NCBI RefSeq assembly: GCF_002097535.1
Contig: NZ_CP020772.1
Span: 496,001 to 560,000 of the forward strand
DNA: 64,000 nucleotides
Direction of reading: 5' to 3'
Source of the DNA: Halobacillus mangrovi
GTDB taxonomy: Bacteria; Bacillota; Bacilli; Bacillales; Halobacillaceae
Shown here piece after piece: positions 42,164-51,179 of the stretch. The stretch's first letter is position 1. The number at the start of each line of letters is the position of its first letter. The position numbers and the translations under genes are program-made. Under the pieces are notes generated by a model. The model ran no database searches and was not told the DNA's origin. It saw only the letters and a program-made list of their open reading frames with translations.

Positions 42164-43669
42164 ATGTGTGGAATATTCGTCTCAATGGGCGAGATCACGA
42201 CCAAACAAATGGACGAGGTGTTAGGGTTACTTCATCACCGGGGGCCAGATGAAGGAAAGTCAGTGGTAACCGATCGCGTTCGCTTGGGACACCGTCGTCT
42301 TTCTATTATCGGACTTGATGATGGGATCCAGCCGATCCACAATTACAATCAAGATAAATGGATTGTCTGTAATGGAGAGATCTACAATTATGAAGCCATC
42401 AAAGCAAACCTTGAGCAAGAAACGAACTTCCTAACAAAGTCAGACAGCGAAGCAGCATTGAAATTAGTTGAAACAAAAGGTTCTAATGCCATCGATCAAC
42501 TTGATGGGATGTTCGCCTTTTTTATTGCAGATGAAAAAAATGATTCATTTGTCGTAGCCCGTGACACTCTCGGGATTAAACCTCTCTATTACGGTATAGA
42601 TAAGACTGGGAAATATGTATTCTCTTCCGAGTTGAAGGCATTGGACAACTTTGTAGAAGAAGCCTATGAGTTTCCACACGGACACTATTTCACTCCTGAG
42701 GATGGATTTGTGTGCTACCGAAGTATTCAGTCTCCCGAAATGGAGTACAATCAAGATCAATTGGCTCATGTCAACGAAAGCATTCGCGAGACGATGAATC
42801 ATGCAGTTCAGAAACGGTTAATCGCAGATGTGGAAGTTGGAGTTTTATTGAGTGGAGGACTTGATAGTAGCTTAATTGCTGCGATTGCTAAGAAATTTCA
42901 CCAGGGAAGAACACCTCTAAAATCTTTCTGTGTCGGTGCAGAAGGCAGTTCTGATGTAATCAATGCGAGAAAAGTAGCAGAAGCATTAGGAACGGAACAC
43001 TATGAATATATTTATTCAGAAACTGAGTTGATTGAAGCCGTGTCTGAGGTCATCTATCATCTTGAATCCTATGAACCTTCCCTGGTTCGCAGTGCTATTC
43101 CAAACTATTTTGTATCAAATTTAGCCTCTGAGCATGTGAAAGTCATTCTTTCAGGTGAGGGAGCTGATGAATTGTTCGCAGGTTATGCCTACATGGAACA
43201 ATTCCAAGACACATCTTCCTTAAACAAAGAAATCATCCGAGTATTGAACACCCTGCACAATGTTAACCTTCAGCGGGCAGATCGGATGAGTATGGCTCAT
43301 TCCTTAGAGTTACGAGTTCCTTTTCTGGATCTTGATGTAGTCGAAAATGCACTGCAAATACCTGCAGGGCTTAAGATCCATAAGAAAGATCGGATGGAGA
43401 AGTATCTGCTTCGCAAGGCATTTGATGGAGAATTGCCAGATGAAGTTCTTTGGAGGAAAAAAGCTGAATTCTCAGAAGGAAGTGGAGCATTGGATTTGCT
43501 GGAAACTCATGCAGAAGAAAGCATCAGTGATGAGGAGTTCAGTGAAATGAAAGAAAAAGCGGCCGTGAAACTTCGTTCTAAACAAGAGGCGTTTTACTAT
43601 AAAATTTTCAAGACCTATTTTCCGAACGATATAATGCTTCAGAATGTAGGAAAATGGGCAACTGCATAA
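42164..43669 (+). CDS. asnB: asparagine synthase (glutamine-hydrolysing)
   Basis: 501 aa. N-terminal glutaminase with nucleophile Cys2 (MCGIFVSMG) and LLHHRGPDEG, IVCNGEIYNY; C-terminal synthetase with PP-loop VLLSGGLDSSLIAA and GEGADELFAGY. It makes asparagine from aspartate, ATP and glutamine. It is shorter than the 600-residue AsnB paralogs and closer to the AsnO/YisO or E. coli-like size group. Solitary, with strong AAGGAGG and its own terminator. Physiological role among paralogs unknown. Confidence 0.9.
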   Translation: MCGIFVSMGEITTKQMDEVLGLLHHRGPDEGKSVVTDRVRLGHRRLSIIGLDDGIQPIHNYNQDKWIVCNGEIYNYEAIKANLEQETNFLTKSDSEAALKLVETKGSNAIDQLDGMFAFFIADEKNDSFVVARDTLGIKPLYYGIDKTGKYVFSSELKALDNFVEEAYEFPHGHYFTPEDGFVCYRSIQSPEMEYNQDQLAHVNESIRETMNHAVQKRLIADVEVGVLLSGGLDSSLIAAIAKKFHQGRTPLKSFCVGAEGSSDVINARKVAEALGTEHYEYIYSETELIEAVSEVIYHLESYEPSLVRSAIPNYFVSNLASEHVKVILSGEGADELFAGYAYMEQFQDTSSLNKEIIRVLNTLHNVNLQRADRMSMAHSLELRVPFLDLDVVENALQIPAGLKIHKKDRMEKYLLRKAFDGELPDEVLWRKKAEFSEGSGALDLLETHAEESISDEEFSEMKEKAAVKLRSKQEAFYYKIFKTYFPNDIMLQNVGKWATA

Positions 43670-43677
43670 CTAATACC

Positions 43678-43709
43678 AAAAAAGCCGGTGGATCATCCAC
43701 CGGCTTTTT
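43678..43709. terminator. rho-independent terminator of asnB
   Basis: Stem AAAAAGCCGGTGG/CCACCGGCTTTTT with a short loop and T tail. Confidence 0.9.
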
Positions 43710-43813
43710 CTCTTTAAAGAATAGCACATCATACACTATAATAATAATTAATACTATAAAATATCTGAATTATCTGAACAAAAAACAGGAAAGGAGGATG
43801 ACTTATTCGTGAG

Positions 43814-44776
43814 GTGTCCTTTTCATTTAGAGATGTTTGGAAGGCTAAGCAGCGGCTGAATTCAATGGTAGAAGCAACTCCACTCGTTTATTCTGAATCT
43901 CTATCCAAAAGCTTGAGTAATGATGTCTACTTAAAGCTTGAACATACACATCCTACAGGATCTTTTAAACTGCGCGGAGCAGCAAACAAGATTCTGTCCT
44001 TAACAGACGAGGAAAAAGAAAAGGGAGTGGCAACCTTCTCGACAGGGAACCATGGTATCTCTGTTGCCTACGTAGCGAAGAAATTAACTATTCCTTGTAT
44101 CGTCTGCATATCAAACCGAGTCCCCCTTGAAAAGGTGAACCGTCTTAAGCGGTTGGATGCTGAAGTAGTCGTCGTGGGAAGCAACCAGGATGATGCAGAG
44201 GCTCATTGTTATCAACTAGAAAAGGAGAAAGGCATAAGTGTAGTTAAACCTTTTGATGACAGAGAAGTGATCGCAGGCCAGGGCACAATTGGGCTTGAGA
44301 TTATGGAACAGCTTCCAGAGGTAAAAGAGGTGATCATTCCATTGTCAGGTGGGGGGTTACTTTCAGGAATAGGCTACACGCTCAAATCGATCGAATCTTC
44401 TATCAGAATTACAGGGGTATCAATGGAGAAATCAGCAGTTATGTACGAAAGTTTAAAGAAAGGAACGCCTGTCGTTTTACCCGAAGAAGATACACTGGCA
44501 GATAGTTTACTAGGAGGGTTGGGACCAGAAAATCAATACACGTTTTCGATGACTGGCAAGTATATGGATGGAGCAGAACTTGTCTCTGAGGAAGCCATTG
44601 GTGAAGGGATCCTTCATATGCTTGAATATCACAAGATGGCAATTGAAGGGGCGGCTGCTTCAGGTATAGGACTCCTATTAGAAAAAGGTAGACGAACCGA
44701 CAGCCCTGTCGTTCTAATCATCAGTGGCAATAACATAGACCATCAAACAATCGAGCACTTAATGATCAATAAATAG
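43814..44776 (+). CDS. eutB: threonine-dehydratase-like PLP enzyme, probable hydroxyectoine dehydratase EutB
   Basis: 320 aa, fold type II PLP enzyme with Schiff-base Lys52 (PTGSFKLRGAANK), phosphate loop SGGGLLSGIG and no ACT domain. Anabolic IlvA is longer, and the length fits EutB of hydroxyectoine use or catabolic serine/threonine dehydratase. The EutB reading rests on context: next gene a PucR regulator, and within 15 kb a DoeA-like, a EutC-like and a deacetylase gene. The GTG start is poorly placed relative to AAAGGAGG at 43790-43797; an ATT at 43805 has better spacing, so the start is uncertain. Confidence 0.7.
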   Translation: MSFSFRDVWKAKQRLNSMVEATPLVYSESLSKSLSNDVYLKLEHTHPTGSFKLRGAANKILSLTDEEKEKGVATFSTGNHGISVAYVAKKLTIPCIVCISNRVPLEKVNRLKRLDAEVVVVGSNQDDAEAHCYQLEKEKGISVVKPFDDREVIAGQGTIGLEIMEQLPEVKEVIIPLSGGGLLSGIGYTLKSIESSIRITGVSMEKSAVMYESLKKGTPVVLPEEDTLADSLLGGLGPENQYTFSMTGKYMDGAELVSEEAIGEGILHMLEYHKMAIEGAAASGIGLLLEKGRRTDSPVVLIISGNNIDHQTIEHLMINK

Positions 44777-44789
44777 AGAGGTGTAGCGG

Positions 44790-46460
44790 ATGGGCGTGAC
44801 AGTGGAAGATGTTATGCAGTTGTCTGTTTTTAAGAACGCAAAAGTCCTGACGGAAATCCACGCGATACCTGTAGAGTGGATTTCTGTCATTGAAACACCT
44901 GTAGAGAATTTTGTGAGGAATCATGAATTTGTCCTTAGTACGGGAATCGGATGCGGAGAAGATATTGCTGCTTTGGAGCAGTATGTGCATGATGTGATCC
45001 GTTCAGAAGCTTCAGCCCTGGCTTTTGCTACGGGCAGACATATATTTAAAGTCCCGGACAGAATTATTCAACTGGCAGAGGATAACGATTTTGTGCTTAT
45101 AGAAGTTCCATGGGAAGTCCGCTTTGGAGACATTCTCCAAGAAGTCTTCCGATTAATTGCTCTCGAAAAAGAGACAGAGCAGCAGCATGCTGAAGCAGTC
45201 AGACAAGAATTGATCAACTGTGTTTTGAATGGAAAAGGACTGCAAGAGATTACGACGATTCTATTTAATAATACGCGCATTCCGATAGCGATCAGTGATC
45301 ATAATAAGCAAATTCGTGCTAATCAGCAGTTTGATCGTTACTTTATTGACGTTCTCAACGGCAAAAGGGAAGAGGAGTACCAGCTCGTCACACCTTCTGC
45401 CTTCAGTGATCATCCTCTCTCCCACTATATAGAAAAATACCAGATCAAGGATGAATCGTGCTATCAGTTAACGATTCTCTCGAACTATAAAAAACAAGGT
45501 TATCTTCTTTTTAAACCGGAGGAAGATGAGCAGTTGACCTGGGTTGTGCTCACAATCCTGGAGCATGCTTTGACGGCCTGTGCCCTATATTTTGTTAAGG
45601 AAAATGCAATCGAAATGACCGAAATCAGACTGAAGGATAATTTCTTGCTTGATCTAGCTAAAACAAGCATAGAGATTGATAAATCCCTTTTATCAAAAGC
45701 TCAGTTGTTAGGATATGATCTTGAAAAATCCTATATATGTCTCGTTGGGGATATCCGTTTTAAGAAGGCGATCGATGATCACATAGCTTCAGACGATCAT
45801 AGTGTGAAATCTTCTTCCATGCATAGTCGTAATTACTACATTCAAAAGGAGGTCACTCACGCAGGAGATGTATTGAAGCGGGATACGATGACTACTTTTG
45901 ATGAAGGGGAGGTCATCGTTTATCTTGAGGCCGACGCTGTTACGTATTCAAAAACGGCTAATCAATTCCTTGATTTGGTCGAAAGAAGATTGAATGAATT
46001 ACTAGCAGGAATTACGATAAGCTGGGGAATTTCTTGCCCTAAAGAAAAAGACTATACGTTCCACCAAAGCTATGAAGAGGCAAAGGCTGCATTAAAAATC
46101 GGCCGCCAGCAGCACGAAGATGGTGACAGGACTTTTTTCAGTGATACGAGAATGAACCGACTACTTATGGCCTTGTCCCATGAAAAAGAAATAGAAAACA
46201 TTGTAGAAGAGACGCTGGAAAAATTGATCGAGTACGACGATAAAAGACAGACAGATTTGATTCATACATTCATTGTCTATAACAAATACAACAGCAACGT
46301 CAGCCAAACGGCCCGAGCCTTAAATTTACATCGTCAATCGTTGTTACATCGACTGCGGAATATCGAACAGTTGACTGGCCTTTCCCTATTGGATGCTGAT
46401 GATCTATTCCTTTTAGAGTTGAGTGTGCGATTATGGATGTTGAAAAAAGTAGAAGAGTGA
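44790..46460 (+). CDS. PucR-family transcriptional regulator
   Basis: 556 aa. N-terminal PucR ligand domain (about 1-125, VTVEDVMQLSVFKNAKVL), a GGDEF-like/GAF-like middle, and C-terminal HTH_30: YNKYNSNVSQTARALNLHRQ SLLHRLRNIE. Such proteins usually activate catabolic genes when bound to a pathway metabolite. It starts 13 bases after the EutB-like gene and probably controls it and the 51-58 kb cluster. The classical ectoine regulator EnuR belongs to another (MocR) family. Confidence 0.85.
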   Translation: MGVTVEDVMQLSVFKNAKVLTEIHAIPVEWISVIETPVENFVRNHEFVLSTGIGCGEDIAALEQYVHDVIRSEASALAFATGRHIFKVPDRIIQLAEDNDFVLIEVPWEVRFGDILQEVFRLIALEKETEQQHAEAVRQELINCVLNGKGLQEITTILFNNTRIPIAISDHNKQIRANQQFDRYFIDVLNGKREEEYQLVTPSAFSDHPLSHYIEKYQIKDESCYQLTILSNYKKQGYLLFKPEEDEQLTWVVLTILEHALTACALYFVKENAIEMTEIRLKDNFLLDLAKTSIEIDKSLLSKAQLLGYDLEKSYICLVGDIRFKKAIDDHIASDDHSVKSSSMHSRNYYIQKEVTHAGDVLKRDTMTTFDEGEVIVYLEADAVTYSKTANQFLDLVERRLNELLAGITISWGISCPKEKDYTFHQSYEEAKAALKIGRQQHEDGDRTFFSDTRMNRLLMALSHEKEIENIVEETLEKLIEYDDKRQTDLIHTFIVYNKYNSNVSQTARALNLHRQSLLHRLRNIEQLTGLSLLDADDLFLLELSVRLWMLKKVEE

Positions 46461-46493
46461 GCGTTTCAATATGCTGAAGCGCTCTTAAAGGTT

Positions 46494-47039
46494 TTATTTT
46501 GAGTCCGGAATAAACTTTTCTACTTCCCCATTGCTTGCGCCAACTTTAGACAATTGAACAAGCCACTCGTCTGAGTCGATATCAAAAGACAACATTTTTA
46601 CGGATAAAATATCCTGGGTGGATAGGTCCTTCAGAGCATTGGACAGTGCCTCATAGGCTTCCAAGTCTGCCCCTTCCACTGCACTCATTTCTAAAACAGA
46701 GACGTGATCGGCAGCGGCCTGTTCAGGATAAGACTCCTGTATACCACCTTGGGTCCAAACCTCCACTTGCTTACCAACAAAGGAATCAACTGATATTCCT
46801 GAAACCCACATGGCTCTAGGATTCCCTTCAGAGTCAGGATCCACCGAGTCAACCACAAGAATACGGTCATCTTCCTGTTCCATTACATAGCCGGTGATGT
46901 CCGGAGGAAGATTTTCATCGGAATCGCTCGTGCTGGAAGAATTCTGATTTTCCCCGGTATCAGTGGAGCTGGACATATCTACTGAGCAGCCTGTCAAAGT
47001 GAGCAGACATACAACATAAATCATCCACCATGCTTTCAA
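46494..47039 (-). CDS. DUF3221-type lipoprotein
   Basis: 181 aa, TTG start behind AAAAGGAGCG. Signal peptide with lipobox LTLTGC (Cys18), then a Ser/Asp-rich linker and a beta-rich domain: DITGYVMEQEDDRILVVDSV and GKQVEVWTQGGIQESYPEQA, as in DUF3221 (YobA-like) proteins. The acidic composition suits a halophile surface protein. Function unknown. A second region (about 130-181) resembles a short stress-response-type repeat but I cannot place it. Confidence 0.7.
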   Translation of the reverse strand: MKAWWMIYVVCLLTLTGCSVDMSSSTDTGENQNSSSTSDSDENLPPDITGYVMEQEDDRILVVDSVDPDSEGNPRAMWVSGISVDSFVGKQVEVWTQGGIQESYPEQAAADHVSVLEMSAVEGADLEAYEALSNALKDLSTQDILSVKMLSFDIDSDEWLVQLSKVGASNGEVEKFIPDSK

Positions 47040-47142
47040 AGTAATCGCTCCTTTTCAAAAAGTTATCGGCTTTTGTTTACAGGTGACAAAAAATAACAAC
47101 TCTGTTATGCTGAAATCATCCAAGCGAATACCAATTCAAATT

Positions 47143-47236
47143 ACTACTAGGGGAGCCTGAATGGGCTGAGAAGAGAGCATGAAGCTTTCTGACTCTTATG
47201 GACCTGATCTGGTTAATACCAGCGGAGGGAAGTAGT
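47143..47236 (+). ncRNA. TPP riboswitch (THI element) before thiW
   Basis: P1 is ACTACT (47143) with AGTAGT (47231). The conserved parts are present: GGGGAGCC...GGCTGAGA (thiamin-binding arm) and GACCTGATCTGGTTAATACC with AGCGGAGGGAAGTAGT (pyrophosphate arm). Thiamin pyrophosphate binding should stabilise P1 and allow the terminator at 47269. Confidence 0.95.
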
Positions 47237-47268
47237 TGGACAATGCGTCTATTTACTATATACCCATT

Positions 47269-47305
47269 CAAAGTCAGGTCCTCACCAGGATCTGGCTTTT
47301 TTTAT
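47269..47305 (+). terminator. riboswitch-controlled terminator before thiW
   Basis: AAGTCAGGTCCT pairs with AGGATCTGGCTT (internal mismatch) followed by seven T, 30 bases upstream of thiW. It is the transcription-control expression platform of the first TPP riboswitch. Confidence 0.85.
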
Positions 47306-47334
47306 AGCTTCCCTTTAAGAAGGGAGGTATAAGT

Positions 47335-47823
47335 ATGAACAGAATTAGGTTGCTTACAACGATGGCCGTGTTTGTAGCCATTGGTACGCTTGGTTCGCAA
47401 CTGTTGTGGTTTCCGGCTGGTATTGCAAAAGCTTACCCCGTTCAGCATGCGGTCAACGTTATGGCTGCTGTTGTTCTAGGGTCCGTCCCTGCAGTGGTCA
47501 TTGCCTTTACGATTGGGTTATTGCGAGTGCTTTTAGGGTTAGGCACACTGCTCGCTTTTCCTGGAGGAATGATTGGGGCATTTCTGGCAGGGGTGTTTTA
47601 CAAATTCTTTAGGAAAAAAATTTTTGCTGTAGTCGGTGAAGTCATTGGCACAGGCGTGATTGGAGCTCTATTTGCTGTTCCCTATGCCCGCGTATTAATG
47701 GGGAGTCCAGCCGGGGCTTTTGCTTTTCTCCCATCTTTTCTCGTCAGCAGCATTGCTGGTGCGATGATTGGCTGGGTAGTCGTCACACGAGTCAGTCATA
47801 AACATTTACTCTTACCATCATAA
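47335..47823 (+). CDS. thiW: thiazole/thiamin-precursor ECF transporter S component ThiW
   Basis: 162 aa, about five membrane helices. ThiW family features include FPAGIAKAYPVQHAVNVMAA and the repeated GGMIGAFLAGVFYK and SSIAGAMIGW segments. It captures a thiamin precursor, probably the thiazole part, for use by ThiM, and depends on a shared EcfA/T module. Under the first TPP riboswitch; followed directly by a second one. Confidence 0.92.
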   Translation: MNRIRLLTTMAVFVAIGTLGSQLLWFPAGIAKAYPVQHAVNVMAAVVLGSVPAVVIAFTIGLLRVLLGLGTLLAFPGGMIGAFLAGVFYKFFRKKIFAVVGEVIGTGVIGALFAVPYARVLMGSPAGAFAFLPSFLVSSIAGAMIGWVVVTRVSHKHLLLPS

Positions 47824-47833
47824 TACACGGAAT

Positions 47834-47920
47834 CTACTAGGGGCGCGAGTGTTCGCTGAGAAAAGGTCATCCTTTGTCCCTCAGAACCTGATCTGGTTAG
47901 TACCAGCGGAGGGAAGTAGT
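47834..47920 (+). ncRNA. second TPP riboswitch, before tenA
   Basis: P1 is CTACT (47834-47838) with AGTAG (47915-47919). Core motifs GGGGCGCGAG, CGCTGAGA, CCTCAGAACCTGATCTGGTT and TACCAGCGGAGGGAAGTAG are present. No terminator follows; a hairpin over the tenA ribosome site does. Confidence 0.95.
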
Positions 47921-47950
47921 TAGTATCCACATCTATCTTCCCCACTAGTA

Positions 47951-47971
47951 GCTTCCAAATCATTAGGAGGC
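47951..47971 (+). promoter_or_regulatory. ribosome-site hairpin, translational platform of TPP riboswitch 2
   Basis: GCTTCC (47951-47956) can pair with GGAGGC (47966-47971), hiding the Shine-Dalgarno of tenA. The same CTTCC can instead pair with GGAAG (47912-47916) next to the P1 strand of the riboswitch. That gives two exclusive states consistent with translational control by TPP. Confidence 0.6.
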
Positions 47972-47979
47972 TTATATCC

Positions 47980-48666
47980 ATGACATTTACAAAGTTATTA
48001 AGAGAAGAAAATAATGATATTTTTGAAGAGATTTTTACCCATCCCTTTGTTAAGGGAATTGGTGAAGGTGTTGTTCCATCTGAATCCATAGCCCATTACA
48101 TTAAAGCAGATTACGAGTACTTGAATGCGTTCATGCACGTGTATGGCATTGCCATGGCCAAGTCTTCGAAGCGTGAAGATATCGAGTTTTTTAATGAGCA
48201 AGTCACCTTTGTGCTTCATAGTGAAGTCCATCCACACCATAACTTCTGTGAACACATTGGAATGCGCTATGAAGAATTGCAAGGATATCCGCTTCCTCCG
48301 ACTGCCGATCACTATATTAAGCATATGATCTATCATGCCAATCAAGGCAGTTTAGGAGAGATCATTGCCGCCTTGCTTCCATGTCCATGGACTTATCTCG
48401 AAATTGGAAACACACTTATGAAGCAATATCAGCCAACAGAAAGTCACCCTTTTCACCCTTGGATCAGCTTCTATGCAGATGGAGAAATCGAAACGCTGAC
48501 CAATCATTTACGTTCCAGATTAGATTCACTTGCTGCTGAAGCTTCTGAATCTGAACAGCAAAAAATGAAGGAAGCTTTTCGGAAGAGCTGTCAATTGGAA
48601 TGGTTGTTCTGGGAAATGTCGCTGAGTTGTGAAGAGTGGCCGACTGCGGGGGTGACGGCAAAATGA
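47980..48666 (+). CDS. tenA: aminopyrimidine aminohydrolase / thiaminase II
   Basis: 228 aa TenA. Active-site Cys135 in ALLPCPWTYLEIG, early Asp/Tyr residues YIKADYEYLNAF and the late Glu in CQLEWLFWEMS. It hydrolyses degraded thiamin (aminopyrimidine) to hydroxymethylpyrimidine for salvage. First gene of the second thi unit (tenA-thiD-thiM-thiE), whose members overlap by four bases at each junction. Confidence 0.95.
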   Translation: MTFTKLLREENNDIFEEIFTHPFVKGIGEGVVPSESIAHYIKADYEYLNAFMHVYGIAMAKSSKREDIEFFNEQVTFVLHSEVHPHHNFCEHIGMRYEELQGYPLPPTADHYIKHMIYHANQGSLGEIIAALLPCPWTYLEIGNTLMKQYQPTESHPFHPWISFYADGEIETLTNHLRSRLDSLAAEASESEQQKMKEAFRKSCQLEWLFWEMSLSCEEWPTAGVTAK

Positions 48667-49469
48667 AAAATGTCTCTTGCGCGTTAACGATTGCCGGTAC
48701 AGATCCAAGTGGTGGAGCAGGTATCCAGGCAGACCTGAAAACCTTTCAAGAGTTAAAAAGCTATGGGATGTCTGTCATCACCTCGGTCGTGGCACAAAAT
48801 ACGACAGGGGTGAAGGGAGTTCACCATCTTCCTGTAGATATGCTCCACGAGCAACTCGAAGCGATTTCTTCGGATATGCCGGTGCATGCATTAAAAACCG
48901 GGATGATCGCGACAGAAGAGATGATGGGAATTGTCGCGGAATGGATAGCGAAAATGAATGTTTCCTATGTAATGGATCCTGTGATGGTTACTCAAAGTGG
49001 TGACCCATTAATTGAGAAAGACGCAAGGTTATATTTGAAACATCATCTCGTTCCTTTGGCTTCAGTTCTTACACCAAACATTCCTGAAGCTGAAGATCTT
49101 TTAGGAGACAAAATTGAAACGAAAGAAGACATGAAGCAGGCGGCAGCATCCATTGTAGAGAAGCTCGGATGCGGAGCAGCTCTAATGAAGGGCGGACATT
49201 TTCAGGGAGAAGCTGTGGATTATTTATTCGACGGAGATCGAATTCACACCTTTCAATCAGAACGTATCAAGACAAAAAATACGCATGGGACAGGGTGTAC
49301 GTATTCTGCTGCGATTACCGCTTATTTAAGCCAAGGTTTTCCGATTGTAAAGGCCGTTGAAATGGCAAAGTATTACGTGACGGAAGCGGTCAGACATTCA
49401 TTTGATTTAGGACATGGAAGTGGACCAACGAATCATTTTGCTGTGCGTGAGGGGGTAGTTAACAGATGA
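48663..49469 (+). CDS. thiD: hydroxymethylpyrimidine (phosphate) kinase
   Basis: 268 aa from ATG 48663 (overlaps the tenA TGA). ThiD motifs: ALTIAGTDPSGGAGIQADL at the start, VMDPVMVTQSGDPL, LTPNIPEAEDL, and the anion hole NTHGTGCTYSAAI with the catalytic Cys. It phosphorylates HMP and HMP-P to HMP-PP. This gene and tenA supply the pyrimidine half. Confidence 0.95.
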   Translation: MKNVSCALTIAGTDPSGGAGIQADLKTFQELKSYGMSVITSVVAQNTTGVKGVHHLPVDMLHEQLEAISSDMPVHALKTGMIATEEMMGIVAEWIAKMNVSYVMDPVMVTQSGDPLIEKDARLYLKHHLVPLASVLTPNIPEAEDLLGDKIETKEDMKQAAASIVEKLGCGAALMKGGHFQGEAVDYLFDGDRIHTFQSERIKTKNTHGTGCTYSAAITAYLSQGFPIVKAVEMAKYYVTEAVRHSFDLGHGSGPTNHFAVREGVVNR

Positions 49470-50242
49470 ATCTAGGAATCATAAATGAAGTGCGAAAAAC
49501 CCAGCCGTTGATTCACAATATCACCAACGCTGTAGTTATGAATTTTAGTGCCAATGGTTTACTTGCTTTCGGAGGTTCCCCAATCATGGCAAATGCCAAA
49601 GAAGATGCAGCTGATGTGGCAAGGCTTTCTCAAGGACTTCTGATTAATATAGGAACACTGACAGAGGAACAGCTAGAGGCGATGATACGGGCAGGAAAAG
49701 CGGCAAATGAAGCGGATATTCCTGTCGTGCTTGATCCAGTGGGAGTAGCCGCAACGGAATTCAGAACCAGATCCTTTCAATCAATTTTGCTGGAGGTAAG
49801 ACCAACAGCTATTAAGGGAAATGCTGGTGAGTTAGCTCACCTTGTAGATATTGAAGTAGAAACCAAAGGGGTAGAATCGATCGGCACTGGAAATAATGAG
49901 GGAATTGCTCGTAAAGTAGCTGAGAAGTACGCGACAACAGCCGTCCTTACAGGGGAGGTTGATGTAATCTCAGATGGAACAGAGATTAAGACCAATCATA
50001 CAGGTCATCCGCTGCTTGAAAAAGTAACAGGAGCAGGGTGCCTGCTCGGGTCGGTTCTAGCTGCATCATTGACTGTCTCTGGTACTGTAATGGAAAAATC
50101 CCTTGCTGCTGTTGAATATTATGGTTTAGCTGCTGAATATGCAGCCTCTCAGCTGACAGTCAACGGTCCTGGCACCTTTGTGCCGCCTTTTCTCGATGCT
50201 TTAGCTATGGATGAGAAAGAATGGGAGCAGAGCACTCGATGA
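49466..50242 (+). CDS. thiM: hydroxyethylthiazole kinase
   Basis: 258 aa. Motifs PLIHNITNAVVMNFSANGLL, SPIMANAKED, VLDPVGVAATEFR, IKGNAGEL and VTGAGCLLGSV with the catalytic Cys. It phosphorylates the salvaged thiazole alcohol, probably imported through ThiW. ATG overlaps the thiD stop. Confidence 0.95.
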   Translation: MNLGIINEVRKTQPLIHNITNAVVMNFSANGLLAFGGSPIMANAKEDAADVARLSQGLLINIGTLTEEQLEAMIRAGKAANEADIPVVLDPVGVAATEFRTRSFQSILLEVRPTAIKGNAGELAHLVDIEVETKGVESIGTGNNEGIARKVAEKYATTAVLTGEVDVISDGTEIKTNHTGHPLLEKVTGAGCLLGSVLAASLTVSGTVMEKSLAAVEYYGLAAEYAASQLTVNGPGTFVPPFLDALAMDEKEWEQSTR

Positions 50243-50856
50243 ATCTCTCTAGTAAACTTCGAAAATATTTAGTGATGGGCAGCCAAAATTGCAAGAAAGA
50301 CCCTCTTGTCATTTTAGAAGAAGCCATTGATGGAGGCATTACAGCCTTTCAATATCGTGAAAAAGGACCAGGATCACGGAGTGGAAAAGAGAAATTGGAT
50401 TTGGGCAGGAAACTACGGGAGAAATGTAAAGAAAACGATATCCTGTTTTTCATCAATGACGACCTCGATCTTGTAGAGCCGCTGGAAGCAGATGGAATTC
50501 ATATTGGTCAGGATGATGAAGACGCTGAAAAAGTTCGTGCGCTTTTTCCTAAAAAAATCATCGGTTTATCCGTTTCAAATACGGAGGAAGTGACCAACAG
50601 TTTTATTGATTCGGTTGATTATTTAGGGGCGGGTCCCATATTTTCTACCAATACAAAAAAGGATGCTAAGCCTATCGTAGGAACAGCCTGGATCACTACT
50701 TTACGAAAAGCTTATCCGGATCTGCCTATCGTTGGTATCGGAGGAATAACGACTATGAATGCGAGTGAAGTGATTCGTGCAGGGGCAGACGGTGTAGCCG
50801 TAATATCTGACATCACCCATTCAAAAAATATTTCTAGGACTGTAAAGAATTTATAA
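50239..50856 (+). CDS. thiE: thiamin-phosphate synthase
   Basis: 205 aa from ATG 50239, overlapping the thiM stop. Motifs TAFQYREKGPG, FFINDDLDLVEPLEADGIHI, GLSVSNTEE, DYLGAGPIFSTNTKKDA and GIGGITTMNASEVIRAGADG define ThiE. It joins HMP-PP with thiazole phosphate. Last gene of the operon; no de novo thiC or thiG is in the window, so this is a salvage set. Confidence 0.95.
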   Translation: MNLSSKLRKYLVMGSQNCKKDPLVILEEAIDGGITAFQYREKGPGSRSGKEKLDLGRKLREKCKENDILFFINDDLDLVEPLEADGIHIGQDDEDAEKVRALFPKKIIGLSVSNTEEVTNSFIDSVDYLGAGPIFSTNTKKDAKPIVGTAWITTLRKAYPDLPIVGIGGITTMNASEVIRAGADGVAVISDITHSKNISRTVKNL

Positions 50857-50861
50857 ACGAT

Positions 50862-50897
50862 AAAGGAACCTTCTAAGTAGCGGAAGGTTCCTTTTTA
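50862..50897. terminator. rho-independent terminator of the thi operon
   Basis: Perfect 12-bp stem AAAGGAACCTTC/GAAGGTTCCTTT followed by TT. Confidence 0.9.
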
Positions 50898-51179
50898 TTA
50901 TTTCATCTCTTCTCAAAACACTTTAAACTTCAACCTTTTTGTCCACACAATTCCCCACTTATCCAAAGAGCTATCCACTATATATAGATATCCACATGTG
51001 CATAAGTTTTTTCCGCTGAGCCCGTATTCCTGTAGGACCTATCAGTTTCAATACACAATGTACTAAATGCCAAGCTTAAACTTCATACAATTTTTACATT
51101 ACATTAAAAACTAACATTGAATACAATGAAATTAATCGTTGTTAAAATATTCAGATAAAAGAGAGCAGGAGGGGATATA

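Noticed and set aside
41986..42252. 88-codon ORF before asnB
   Set aside because: It runs through the asnB ribosome site and into asnB in another frame; composition is not protein-like.
43798..43812. Four-codon leader peptide before the EutB-like gene
   Set aside because: ATG lies directly on the Shine-Dalgarno sequence; too short to support.
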